From the NCBI GenBank assembly GCA_902496945.1, contig CABVDE010000009.1, positions 1 to 52,510 on the forward strand: a stretch of DNA of 52,510 nt, given 5' to 3'. Origin of the DNA: an uncultured Collinsella sp. Its GTDB lineage: Bacteria; Actinomycetota; Coriobacteriia; Coriobacteriales; Coriobacteriaceae. The notes below the pieces were generated by a model. The model saw only the letters and a list, made by a program, of their open reading frames with translations, had not been told where the DNA came from and did not search any database. A program made the translations under genes and the position numbers. Of this stretch, positions 40,246 to 48,436 are shown one piece after another; position 1 is the stretch's first letter, and each line of letters begins with the position of its first letter.

Positions 40246-42555
40246 ATGGCATTGACCCCCAACGAGGCATATGCGGCTAAGCAGCCGTTTGTGGACAAGA
40301 AGACGCTCGAGCATATCGTCGAGCAGTTCCCCACGCCGTTTCATCTATACGACGAGGCGGGCATCCGCCGCAACATGCAAGAGGTACGCGACGCCTTTGC
40401 ATGGAACCCGGGCTTTAAGGAGTACTTTGCCGTCAAGGCCAATCCCAACCCGGCACTCATCTCCATTCTCAACGAATACGGCTGCGGCTGCGATTGCTCG
40501 AGCTATACCGAGCTCATGATCGCTCGTTCGCTGGGCATCACGGGACACGACATCATGTTCTCGTCCAACGACACGCCGGCGGCCGACTTTGAGCTTGCCG
40601 ACAAGCTGGGCGCCATCGTCAACTTTGACGACATCAGCCATATCGAGTTCTACGAGCGCGTTGCGGGCCCTATCCCCAAGACGGTGAGCTGCCGTTTTAA
40701 CCCGGGTGGCCTGTTCCAGCTCTCCAACGGCATCATGGATAACCCCGGCGATTCCAAGTACGGCATGACCACCGAGCAACTCTTCGAGGCATTCCGTATG
40801 CTCAAGGCCAAGGGTGCCGAAAACTTTGGCATCCACGCATTCCTTGCCAGCAACACCGTCACCAACGACTACTACCCCAAGCTCGCACGCATCCTCTTTG
40901 AGCTTGCCGTGCGCTTGGAGCGCGAGACCGGCGCACATGTTGCCTTCATCAATCTGTCCGGCGGCGTCGGCATCCCCTATCTGCCCGAGCAGCAGGCCAA
41001 CGACATTCACGCCATCGGCGAGGGGGTGCACGCGGCATTCGACGAGATCCTGGTTCCTGCCGGCATGGGCGATGTGGCCATCTGCACCGAGATGGGCCGC
41101 TTTATGATGGGGCCCTATGGCTGCCTGGTCACCAAGGCCATCCACGAGAAGCAGATCTATAAGGACTATATCGGCGTCGATGCAAGCGCCGTCGATCTGA
41201 TCCGCCCTGCCATGTATGGCGCCTACCACCACATTACGGTGATGGGCCAGCCGGGTGGCACCGACAAGACCGCAGCGCCTGTCACGGATACCTACGACAT
41301 CACGGGCAATCTGTGCGAGAACAATGACAAGTTCGCCATCGACCGCGAGCTGCCGCATATCGACATGGGCGACCTGCTCGTGATTCACGACACTGGCGCG
41401 CATGGCTACTCCATGGGCTACAACTACAACGGCCGCCTGCGCTCCGCCGAGGTCCTGCTGCGCCCCGACGGCTCGGCCGACCTCATCCGACGTGCCGAGC
41501 GCCCGGGCGACTACTTTGCCACGCTCGACGTGCTGCCGTGCGGCCGCGAGCTGCTGGCCAAATCGCGCGCCGAAAGCGCCCGCCGTCGCGCTCAGGACGA
41601 GCGCCTGGCAGTCGCCGCCCAATGGAGCAAACGCATCCAGATCGCAGAAGCGAAGGAGAAGAGCATGGACATCCGCAATCTCGAGGGCTCGATCGTCGCC
41701 CTCGTCACGCCGTTCAAAAAGGACGGCAGTGTCGACTTTGACGCACTCGAGCGCCTTATCGATTTTCACCTGCAAAATGGCACCGATGCCATCCTCACCC
41801 TGGGCACCACCGGCGAGAGCGCCACGATGACCGACGATGAGGACAACTCCGTTGTCGCCGCGGTGGTCAAGCAGGTTGCGGGCCGCGTCCCCGTTATTGC
41901 CGGCTCGGGCTCCAACTCCACGCAGACCATGCTCACCAAGTCGCTCACCTATCAGGGTCTGGGCGCCGACGGTCTGCTGCTCATTACCCCCTACTACAAC
42001 AAATCCAACGAAGAGGGTATCTACCAGCACTTTAAGACCGTGGCCGATGCCTTGGACATCCCCTGCATCCTCTACAACATCCCCGGCCGTTGCGGTTGTG
42101 GCATCAGCGAGCGCAATGTCGAGCGCCTGGCCGCCCACCCCAACATCATGGGTATCAAGGAGGCCTCGGGCAACGTAGCCTATGCCGCCAAGATCGCACA
42201 CCTGTTGTCCGATGACTTCCGCATGTACTCGGGCGAGGACGCGCTGACCGTGCCGCTCATGAGCCTGGGTGCCTCGGGCACCATCAGCGTGTGGGCCGAC
42301 GTACAGCCGCAGCTCGTGCACGACATGTGCCGCGCTTATCTGGACGGCGACGTAGCGCGGGCCCGCGATATCCAGATTGCCGGCCAGCCGCTCATCAGCG
42401 CCCTCTTTAGCGAGGTCAACCCCATCCCCGTCAAGGAAGCGCTCGCTCAGATGGGTATGATCGAAGCAAACTACCGCATGCCGCTATGCCCCATGGCCGA
42501 TAACACGCGCGCTGCACTTACCGACGCTCTGAAGGGAGCTGGTCTGCTTGATTAA
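40246..42555 (+). CDS. fused diaminopimelate decarboxylase-dihydrodipicolinate synthase
   Basis: One 769-residue frame joins LysA and DapA, the last and first dedicated steps of DAP/lysine synthesis. Residues 1-430 are LysA: EYFAVKANPNPALISILNEYG with the PLP lysine, CDCSSYTELMIAR, INLSGGVGIPYLPEQ, DTGAHGYSMGYNYNGRLRS. A charged linker (SARRRAQDERLAVAAQWSKR) leads to Met-474, where DapA begins: LEGSIVALVTPFKKDGSVDF, TLGTTGESATM, the catalytic Tyr in PYYNKSNEEG, and the Schiff-base Lys in IMGIKEASGN. Met-474 (41665) has AAGGAG upstream, so separate DapA could also be made. All three forward frames are open across the linker, so a one-base error cannot have removed a stop there. The operon is under a lysine riboswitch; dapB overlaps by eight bases. 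Confidence 0.9.
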   Translation: MALTPNEAYAAKQPFVDKKTLEHIVEQFPTPFHLYDEAGIRRNMQEVRDAFAWNPGFKEYFAVKANPNPALISILNEYGCGCDCSSYTELMIARSLGITGHDIMFSSNDTPAADFELADKLGAIVNFDDISHIEFYERVAGPIPKTVSCRFNPGGLFQLSNGIMDNPGDSKYGMTTEQLFEAFRMLKAKGAENFGIHAFLASNTVTNDYYPKLARILFELAVRLERETGAHVAFINLSGGVGIPYLPEQQANDIHAIGEGVHAAFDEILVPAGMGDVAICTEMGRFMMGPYGCLVTKAIHEKQIYKDYIGVDASAVDLIRPAMYGAYHHITVMGQPGGTDKTAAPVTDTYDITGNLCENNDKFAIDRELPHIDMGDLLVIHDTGAHGYSMGYNYNGRLRSAEVLLRPDGSADLIRRAERPGDYFATLDVLPCGRELLAKSRAESARRRAQDERLAVAAQWSKRIQIAEAKEKSMDIRNLEGSIVALVTPFKKDGSVDFDALERLIDFHLQNGTDAILTLGTTGESATMTDDEDNSVVAAVVKQVAGRVPVIAGSGSNSTQTMLTKSLTYQGLGADGLLLITPYYNKSNEEGIYQHFKTVADALDIPCILYNIPGRCGCGISERNVERLAAHPNIMGIKEASGNVAYAAKIAHLLSDDFRMYSGEDALTVPLMSLGASGTISVWADVQPQLVHDMCRAYLDGDVARARDIQIAGQPLISALFSEVNPIPVKEALAQMGMIEANYRMPLCPMADNTRAALTDALKGAGLLD

Positions 42556-43288
42556 GACCGTCATTATGGGAACGGGCCGCATGGGTTCGCTCATCCGCAC
42601 TACCGCCGAGGGCATTGTCAACGCCGCCGGGCAGCCCGTTTTTGATATCGTGGCCCAGATTGGCTTCGATTTGAGCCAGCTCGAGAACGAAACGGCTGCC
42701 GATGTGATTATCGACTTCTCGAACGTCGTGACCTTCGACGCCGTCGTCGCCTATGTCGAGCGCACGGGCGCGGCGTTGGTCTCGGGCACCACAGGCTACA
42801 CCCCCGAGCAGATGGACCGCCTGCGTGAGCTGGGCCAGAACGCCCGTGTTATGCACTCGGGCAATTACTCCATCGGCATCGCAGCCCTGCGACATCTAGT
42901 GGCCCAGGCCACGCGTGAGCTGCCCGGCTTTGACTGCGAGATTGTCGAGACGCACCACAACCAAAAGGTCGACGCCCCCAGCGGCACCGCCAAGCTGCTG
43001 CTCGACGCCGTAGTCGAGGCCGAGCCTGAAGCAGGCTACCACCCCGTCTACGGACGCGAGGGCATGTGCGGCGCACGCGACCCCAAGGAAATCGGTATGC
43101 ACTCGCTGCGCGGCGGCACCGTCGCCGGCGTGCACGAGGTGAGCTTCTTTGGCCAGGACGAGGAGGTCACGCTCACACACCGTGCCACGAGCCGCCAGAT
43201 CTTCGTCAACGGCGCCCTAGCCGCCGCCCAGAAGCTCGTCACCCGCGACCCCGGCTTCTACACCTTCGACCAGGTCATGTTTACCTAA
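42548..43288 (+). CDS. dapB: 4-hydroxy-tetrahydrodipicolinate reductase
   Basis: DapB reduces the DapA product to tetrahydrodipicolinate with NAD(P)H. The 246-residue protein starts IKTVIMGTGRMGSLIRTT (Rossmann glycine motif), contains IIDFSNVVTFD and LVSGTTGYTPEQMDRL, and the signature EIVETHHNQKVDAPSGTAK with the catalytic His and Lys. The start is TTG, eight bases inside the dapA end, with GGGAG upstream, so translation is coupled. The next gene, dapH, follows after 39 bp. Confidence 0.95.
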   Translation: MIKTVIMGTGRMGSLIRTTAEGIVNAAGQPVFDIVAQIGFDLSQLENETAADVIIDFSNVVTFDAVVAYVERTGAALVSGTTGYTPEQMDRLRELGQNARVMHSGNYSIGIAALRHLVAQATRELPGFDCEIVETHHNQKVDAPSGTAKLLLDAVVEAEPEAGYHPVYGREGMCGARDPKEIGMHSLRGGTVAGVHEVSFFGQDEEVTLTHRATSRQIFVNGALAAAQKLVTRDPGFYTFDQVMFT

Positions 43289-43327
43289 CTAGGTATCAAC
43301 CGTATCCACGCAAAGGAGAAACAGCAC

Positions 43328-44047
43328 ATGAGTAACGCAGCCGAGATGGATGCACAGGAGATTATCAACTACATCGCCACCGCGCCCAAAAAGACGCCTG
43401 TCAAGCTGTACGTGCGCGAGAAGCCCGGCATGAAGGTTGCCTGGGGCGACGCACATGTCTACGGCGGCCGTCGCGGCAAGACCGTCTTTGGAGACTGGGA
43501 TGAGCTCAAGGCCATCATCGATGCCAATGCCGACTCCATCGACTACTACGATGTCGAGAATGACTGCCGCAACTCCGCCGTCCCCATGCTCGACCTTAAG
43601 GGCATCAATGCCCGCATCGAGCCGGGAGCGATCATCCGCGACCGCGTCGAGATCGGCGACCGCGCCGTCATCATGATGGGCGCCATCATCAACATCGGCT
43701 CCGTCATTGGTGAGGCTTCCATGATTGATATGGGCGCCGTACTGGGCGGCCGTGCCACCGTGGGCAAGAACTGCCACATCGGCGCTGGAACCGTGTTGGC
43801 AGGCGTCGTTGAACCCGCAAGCGCCACGCCCGTCATCATCGAGGACGATGTCATGATTGGCGCCAACGCCGTGGTCCTGGAGGGCGTACGCGTGGGCAAG
43901 GGCGCTGTTGTTGCCGCCGGCGCCGTGTGCGTCGACGACGTCCCCGCCGGTGCCGTCGTGGCCGGTGTCCCCGCCCGCGTCATCAAGATACGCGATGCCC
44001 AGACCGACAGCAAGACCGGCCTGGAGGAAGGCCTGCGCCAACTCTAG
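43328..44047 (+). CDS. dapH: tetrahydrodipicolinate N-acetyltransferase
   Basis: DapH acetylates tetrahydrodipicolinate in the acetylase branch of DAP synthesis. The 239-residue length, the N-terminal AQEIINYIATAPKKTPVKLY and the left-handed beta-helix hexapeptide repeats (INARIEPGAIIRDRVEIGD, MGAIINIGSVIGEASMIDMG, VGKNCHIGAGTVLAGVVEP) distinguish it from the longer succinyltransferase DapD. AAAGGAG lies before the ATG. It closes the riboswitch-controlled operon. Its presence means the cell needs an N-acetyl-DAP aminotransferase and deacetylase; candidates are at 48437 and 38680. Confidence 0.94.
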   Translation: MSNAAEMDAQEIINYIATAPKKTPVKLYVREKPGMKVAWGDAHVYGGRRGKTVFGDWDELKAIIDANADSIDYYDVENDCRNSAVPMLDLKGINARIEPGAIIRDRVEIGDRAVIMMGAIINIGSVIGEASMIDMGAVLGGRATVGKNCHIGAGTVLAGVVEPASATPVIIEDDVMIGANAVVLEGVRVGKGAVVAAGAVCVDDVPAGAVVAGVPARVIKIRDAQTDSKTGLEEGLRQL

Positions 44048-44084
44048 AGGCGTGTCAGCCTGCGGTGCAATTCAGCCCCAAGCA

Positions 44085-44121
44085 AGAAGGCCGAAGTCCC
44101 AACCAGGGCTTCGGCCTTCTT
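44085..44121 (+). terminator. intrinsic terminator after dapH
   Basis: AAGAAGGCCGAAG (44085-44097) pairs perfectly with CTTCGGCCTTCTT (44109-44121), then TATC. It touches the end of the convergent toxin gene and probably serves both. Confidence 0.88.
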
Positions 44122-44465
44122 TATCTCAGGGTTCCGTCGTATTCGACCATGGCTGGTCGCTTTGAAAGGCGCGCTGCGGCCGTCTTGTAAACCTCGGAAC
44201 GGTCGCGCCGGCCTATTGCAATGATTTCGGCAATCTCAACCGTTCCGTCCTCCCGGATTCGAAAAACCATTCGGAGTCCCGCATTTCGCCATTTGATCTT
44301 TTTGCAACCGGCAAGCTCGCCGCGAAGCGGCGTTCCAATTTCATCGGCGCGCGTCTTTTATTTTGCGACTGCAATACGAACGAGCCTTCGCTGGGATCCA
44401 TCAAGTTTTTGATATTCCTTCTCGACGTCTCGATTCAAAAAGCCGACGACAAAATGCCCGCTCAT
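44121..44465 (-). pseudogene. RelE-like toxin with an internal stop codon
   Basis: A RelE/ParE-superfamily toxin reading MSGHFVVGFLNRDVEKEYQK, then LDGSQRRLVRIAVAK, then TAA at codon 36 (44358-44360). The same frame continues KTRADEIGTPLRGELAGCKK and IKWRNAGLRMVFRI, through IAEIIAIGRRDRSEVYKTAA, to a natural stop, 115 codons in all. This is therefore a nonsense mutation and not a frameshift. Its ATG overlaps the antitoxin stop (ATGA), as in coupled TA pairs. Alternatives are a sequencing error or an unusual recoding; the first is more likely of the two. Confidence 0.85.
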
Positions 44466-44812
44466 TCGAAAAGATCCTCATCGGAAATCGCATCGGGATC
44501 CATCGACCCAAACTCCTCGAGTTCCTCAGGAGTCAGAGCATCTTCAAACGGAATAAACTCATGCGGTCCGTTTTTGATTCGATCGGCGGCGATACGATCA
44601 ATCTCGAGCTCACGCAGGTACTGCAGCGCACCATACATTTCCTCATAGGCAGCGTAGTCGATAATCACGGTATCGATATCGTTATGATCGGCGATAAACT
44701 GCGGCGCACGCTTGGCGCGTTTGCGAATGGCGGATAAAGACTTGCTTGCTTCGGTCGCAGAGACAACCTGATCTTTTGTAAACACCGGCTTTTCCAGAAC
44801 AAGTGGGGACAT
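44462..44812 (-). CDS. RelB/Phd-like antitoxin
   Basis: The 116-residue protein precedes the toxin and overlaps its start by four bases. It begins MSPLVLEKPVFTKDQVVSAT, followed by EASKSLSAIRKRAKRAPQFI, DTVIIDYAAYEEMYGALQYL, the N-terminal fold of Phd/YefM-type antitoxins, and ends in an acidic tail (DALTPEELEEFGSMDPDAIS). Such proteins bind DNA as dimers and block the toxin with the C-terminus. GGAGG lies five bases before the ATG. A large symmetric operator lies just upstream. The antitoxin is intact while its toxin is interrupted. Confidence 0.85.
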   Translation of the reverse strand: MSPLVLEKPVFTKDQVVSATEASKSLSAIRKRAKRAPQFIADHNDIDTVIIDYAAYEEMYGALQYLRELEIDRIAADRIKNGPHEFIPFEDALTPEELEEFGSMDPDAISDEDLFE

Positions 44813-44831
44813 TTGGACCTCCAAAAAATAA

Positions 44832-44873
44832 TCTGGATTATATTTCAAAGTATACTTCAAAAGATAATCCAGA
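44832..44873. promoter_or_regulatory. symmetric operator of the RelBE-like locus
   Basis: TCTGGATTAT (44832-44841), AAGTATACTT (44848-44857, itself palindromic) and ATAATCCAGA (44864-44873) share one centre at 44852.5. It overlaps the probable promoter of the antitoxin gene and fits cooperative autorepression. Confidence 0.75.
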
Positions 44874-44896
44874 CTTTAATTCAAAAGTAAAAAGCC

Positions 44897-45901
44897 CTAT
44901 CGATTCTCGATGCTACCGATGTTTTTGAGCTCGATGGAGATGAGACCGTTGGGTTCGTTGACGAACTCGATGTACTCGGAGTTCGAGCCCATCTCGGCCG
45001 GGAAGCTGATCTCGATGCCCGTATCGGTACGAATCTTGTGATTGCGCACTGCCGCGCGCTCGACCTGCTTGCGCTCCACGGGCACACGCTCGGGCACCTT
45101 CTCCTCGGTCAGCGCCGCGCGCACGCTCTCCTTGATGACTGGCTCGTCCTCAAAGACCTCGTCGACGATATCCCAAGGCGGCAGCTCCTCGTCATCCTCG
45201 ACCTTCTCGGCCACAGCGGCCTTAACCTTAGCGAGCGCTACAGCCGTGTTGGCACCGTGCTCCTCGGCGACTTCCTCGACCACACGTGTCACGGTGTCGA
45301 TGACCTCTTTGCCCGATACGCCCGTGTCGCATTGCAGCAGGCCATCGGGGATAAGCATGCGGTCCTCGCCGGCGATCTTGCGCTTCTTGTCAACGTAGCC
45401 GATGTCCATGGTACTCGCGCGCACGATGGCATAGCTCGGCACCTTTTGCGAGGGGTTCGGCAGAATGGCGTAGTGGCGCGCGATGTCGTTGCGCACCTCC
45501 CCCTCCTCGCGGCCCACTTCGTGCATAAAAGCCTGCTTGGAGCCCAGCAGCATCACGGCAAACCAGCGGACATCCTCATCGTCGTCAAAATCGGCCACGA
45601 GCACGTCGGTGGACTCGGCTTTCTCAGCCTTGGTGAGCTCAGAGGAAATGAACTCCGCGATCTGCTGCGACAGGTCCACGAACTCGCGCTCGCCAAAGAA
45701 ATAGCCCTTGAGCTCGCCGCCAAACGCTGAGTTCTCCGCAAACGTGGCACGCTTGTTATCGGCCGAGGTACGCGCGCGGCGCAGATGCGTGGTCACGAAG
45801 TTGCGCACGGTACGGCTCTCGATATCGAGCTCGCGCTGGCTCATGACGTTGACGGCAGAGTCAAAGTCCAGGATATGCAGAATCGCGTGATTGATTTTCA
45901 T
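44897..45901 (-). CDS. 37-kDa nucleoid-associated protein family
   Basis: The protein resembles the NdpA/YejK family of nucleoid-associated proteins, whose role is poorly defined. Seen: KINHAILHILDFDSAVNVMS at the N-terminus, SELTKAEKAESTDVLVADFD, the family-like WFAVMLLGSKQAFMHEV, and a C-terminal domain with IRTDTGIEISFPAEM. The length is 334 residues from the internal ATG at 45901, which has ACGGA upstream; an ATG nine bases earlier is almost without a site. It lies alone between the RelBE-like locus and the hydrolase gene on the same strand. Confidence 0.83.
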   Translation of the reverse strand: MKINHAILHILDFDSAVNVMSQRELDIESRTVRNFVTTHLRRARTSADNKRATFAENSAFGGELKGYFFGEREFVDLSQQIAEFISSELTKAEKAESTDVLVADFDDDEDVRWFAVMLLGSKQAFMHEVGREEGEVRNDIARHYAILPNPSQKVPSYAIVRASTMDIGYVDKKRKIAGEDRMLIPDGLLQCDTGVSGKEVIDTVTRVVEEVAEEHGANTAVALAKVKAAVAEKVEDDEELPPWDIVDEVFEDEPVIKESVRAALTEEKVPERVPVERKQVERAAVRNHKIRTDTGIEISFPAEMGSNSEYIEFVNEPNGLISIELKNIGSIENR

Positions 45902-46012
45902 ATACGGCATTCCGTTCTAGATCGATTTCGGCACGAATCAGTATAGCGGTCGAGCCCGCCCCAGGCGCATCGAAGATTGGTGCATCGAGGACAGGTCGCT
46001 TTGCACCAATGG

Positions 46013-47173
46013 CTAGCGCAGGAGCTCGGACTGCCAAGCCTCGAGCTGTTCTGCAAAACTCTTGCCGGCAGCGGGCATGTCGATCTGGGGTCGCTTGGGC
46101 AGCAGCGCACATTTAAGGATTGCCACAATGGTCTGCGAGACAAGGCGGCGTGTATCCTCGTCGAAACCTTGCGCAGCCTGGAGCATCACGGGCAGGCTCT
46201 CGCGCAGATTCCCAGCGATATCCGCAAACCGCTCAGCACCCGTAGCCTCAAACACGGAGAACAACGCATCTACAAAACGCTCGCGCTCGCTAGGCGACAC
46301 TGCAAGCAGCATCTCGCGAATGGAGCCATCAACGTATCGAGCACCGGCGGACAGGCGCTCACAGTACACGAAGTCGTGACCATCGACCACCCAGCTAAAG
46401 GGATTGTGCTGCAGCAGGCTGAACTCGGTGCTCTCAACGATGGCATAGTCCTCCTGTGTCTCGAACATCATGCCAAAGATCGACGACCGAGGTAGTGTCT
46501 TGTCGATTCGATCGGAAAGATCGGCAAAGGCGTTGCCGTTCAGAAACTCCTCGACGAAGCCCGGACCATCATGGGAAAACGCCCGTTCGATTCGCTCACG
46601 GGCGACATCGGAGCACATCGCCGCACCGTACACCGCAAGGTTTCCACCCTTGGAATGACCTCCGCACAAAAGCGGCCCGTCAATCGCATCCGCCGCCTCG
46701 TCCACATAACGCGCCGCAGATTCCTGGGCCGGCACAGGACACCGGAACGCCATGTTAAAGTCCTCTTTCCAGCCCACAATCGTGCTGTCGGTCCCCCGGA
46801 AGGAAAGATAACTAAACCCCGCCGGAAACCGGAACGCCATGGCCGCAAACTGCTCTGTCGTCACCACATCGCTCACGGCACGATAGCCGCAAACGTGCAC
46901 GCCACGGTAGCGAGGGCTTGCTGCCACGGCCTCCAACAAGGCCCTGCTCCCCTCTGGGTCCCACAAGTCGTCAATCATGTCCCGGTAGCACTCGGCACGC
47001 AGCAGCTCGCGTACGTCTAGGCCCTGCCAGTTCGTCAGCTCCGCCATATCACCCGGCAAACGCAAATAGGACAACCACGCAAAGACGAGGCTATCCACCG
47101 CGCAGAACGGCCGCTCCTCAAACGAATCAAACGCCGTCTGGGCATAGGTCAAAAAATTAGGCGAATCCGACAT
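46013..47173 (-). CDS. DUF2974 (Mbeg1-like) alpha/beta hydrolase
   Basis: The 386-residue protein belongs to the DUF2974 group of lipase-like alpha/beta hydrolases. The N-terminus reads NFLTYAQTAFDSFEERPFCA, LVFAWLSYLRLP; a beta-strand/FRGTDSTIVGWKEDFNMAF segment precedes the nucleophile elbow LLCGGHSKGGNLAVYGAAM, and a His lies in VVDGHDFVYC. The substrate is unknown; family members were linked to lipid or intracellular signalling only loosely. GGGAGGG is before the ATG at 47173; a longer frame upstream overlaps the ldh terminator. Transcribed in the same direction as ldh. Confidence 0.82.
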   Translation of the reverse strand: MSDSPNFLTYAQTAFDSFEERPFCAVDSLVFAWLSYLRLPGDMAELTNWQGLDVRELLRAECYRDMIDDLWDPEGSRALLEAVAASPRYRGVHVCGYRAVSDVVTTEQFAAMAFRFPAGFSYLSFRGTDSTIVGWKEDFNMAFRCPVPAQESAARYVDEAADAIDGPLLCGGHSKGGNLAVYGAAMCSDVARERIERAFSHDGPGFVEEFLNGNAFADLSDRIDKTLPRSSIFGMMFETQEDYAIVESTEFSLLQHNPFSWVVDGHDFVYCERLSAGARYVDGSIREMLLAVSPSERERFVDALFSVFEATGAERFADIAGNLRESLPVMLQAAQGFDEDTRRLVSQTIVAILKCALLPKRPQIDMPAAGKSFAEQLEAWQSELLR

Positions 47174-47215
47174 GGCCCTCCCATCAAATGACGCAATGGG
47201 GTCCGGATCCATTGC

Positions 47216-47254
47216 ACCAAAAAGGCGCCCGGGCCATGTGGACCCGGACGCCTT
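47216..47254 (-). terminator. intrinsic terminator after ldh
   Basis: AAGGCG (47222-47227) pairs with CGCCTT (47249-47254) and CCGGG with CCCGG; five T's follow on the minus strand. It ends the L-lactate dehydrogenase transcript. Confidence 0.85.
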
Positions 47255-47285
47255 CATTGTAGCTTTTCGCTCTAGCGAGCTTGAT

Positions 47286-48236
47286 TTAGCAGGAGAAGTC
47301 GACGCTGTCGATGATGTCCTTGAGGGCCTTGGCGGAGGCGGTGAGCTCGCTCTGCTCGTCATCGTTCAGCGGCACGGGGACGCGGCAGACAACGCCGTCG
47401 CGGCCAACGACGGTCGGCATGGAGATGGCCAGATCGGACAGGCCGTACTCACCCACCATGAGCGAGGAGACGGGCAGAACGGTCTGCTCATCGCGCATGA
47501 CGGCGGTACAGATGCGCTTGACGGCCATAGCGACACCGTAGTAGGTGGCGTGTTTCTTCTCGATGATGGTGTAGGCGGAGTTCTTGACGTCCTCGGCGAT
47601 GCGCTTCTCGGCGGCCTCATGCTCCAGATGGCCGTGAAGCTCGCAGAAGGTGTTCAGCGGCACGCCGGCAACCTGAGCGCTGGACCAAGCGACAAACTCG
47701 GAGTCGCCGTGCTCGCCCATGACATAGGCCTGAACGTCGCGCGGGTCAACCTCGACGTGGGCACCGAGCATCTGCTGCAGGCGGCCGGTGTCGAGCACGG
47801 TGCCGGAGCCGATGACATGGCCCTCGGGCAGGCCGGACATCTTGATGGCGGCATAGGTCAGAACGTCGACCGGGTTGGAGACGATCAGCAGGATGCCGTC
47901 AAAGCCGGACTTCTTAATCTCGGGAATAATGGACTTGAAGATGCTGACGTTCTTGTTGACCAGGTCCAGGCGGGTCTCACCGGGCTTCTGGGCAGCGCCA
48001 GCGGTGACGACGATCATGGCGGCGTCGGCGACATCGGAATAATCGCCGGCGTAGATCTTCATCGGCTCGGCAAACACCATGCCGTGTGCGATATCCAGGG
48101 CCTCACCCTCGGCGCGGTTCTTGTCCACGTCGATGAGGACCATCTCGGAGAACAGACCACTCTGCATCAACGCGAACGCCGAGGACGAACCGACGAAACC
48201 GCAGCCGACAATAGCGACCTTCTTCTCGTTAACCAT
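47286..48236 (-). CDS. ldh: L-lactate dehydrogenase
   Basis: The enzyme reduces pyruvate to L-lactate, regenerating NAD+ in fermentation. Seen: KKVAIVGCGFVGSSSAFALM with the NAD-binding glycines, VVTAGAAQKPGETRLDLVNK, LIVSNPVDVLTYAA, and the catalytic His in YVMGEHGDSEFV. The Gln after AGAA and the substrate-loop QKPGETR fit lactate rather than malate specificity (malate enzymes carry an extra Arg in the loop). At 316 residues the length is normal. GGGAG lies six bases before the ATG. No Rex-like operator was found upstream. Confidence 0.95.
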   Translation of the reverse strand: MVNEKKVAIVGCGFVGSSSAFALMQSGLFSEMVLIDVDKNRAEGEALDIAHGMVFAEPMKIYAGDYSDVADAAMIVVTAGAAQKPGETRLDLVNKNVSIFKSIIPEIKKSGFDGILLIVSNPVDVLTYAAIKMSGLPEGHVIGSGTVLDTGRLQQMLGAHVEVDPRDVQAYVMGEHGDSEFVAWSSAQVAGVPLNTFCELHGHLEHEAAEKRIAEDVKNSAYTIIEKKHATYYGVAMAVKRICTAVMRDEQTVLPVSSLMVGEYGLSDLAISMPTVVGRDGVVCRVPVPLNDDEQSELTASAKALKDIIDSVDFSC

Positions 48237-48417
48237 TAGAAACTCCCATCTCTCTCCACAAACAAAGCGCCCAGGGCGACCCGAGCGGTTTGCCGTAATC
48301 CCAATACATCCAATCGGGACTTTGATTATGCTCCTATTCGCAGTCAAAAATCGACCGTTTACCGAAATTGTTTGAAGAATTCGTAAAATAACTGCACGAA
48401 ATCGGTTTCGATCTATT

Positions 48418-48435
48418 GACTCGCGAAAACGAGTC
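48418..48435 (-). terminator. small hairpin after the aminotransferase
   Basis: GACTCG (48418-48423) pairs with CGAGTC (48430-48435), just beyond the aminotransferase stop. The stem is short and the T-run weak. Confidence 0.4.
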
Positions 48436-48436
48436 C

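Noticed and set aside
41590..41667. LysA-DapA fusion as a one-base sequencing artefact
   Set aside because: None of the three forward frames has a stop in the linker before the DapA start, so no single insertion or deletion there could restore separate genes.
40345..42321. 658-codon open frame antisense to lysA-dapA
   Set aside because: It mirrors the codon bias of the sense gene, has no ribosome binding site and resembles no family.
48237..48436. Rex operator upstream of ldh
   Set aside because: No TTGTGA-N6-TCACAA-like palindrome was found; the region is AT-rich but without a clear operator.
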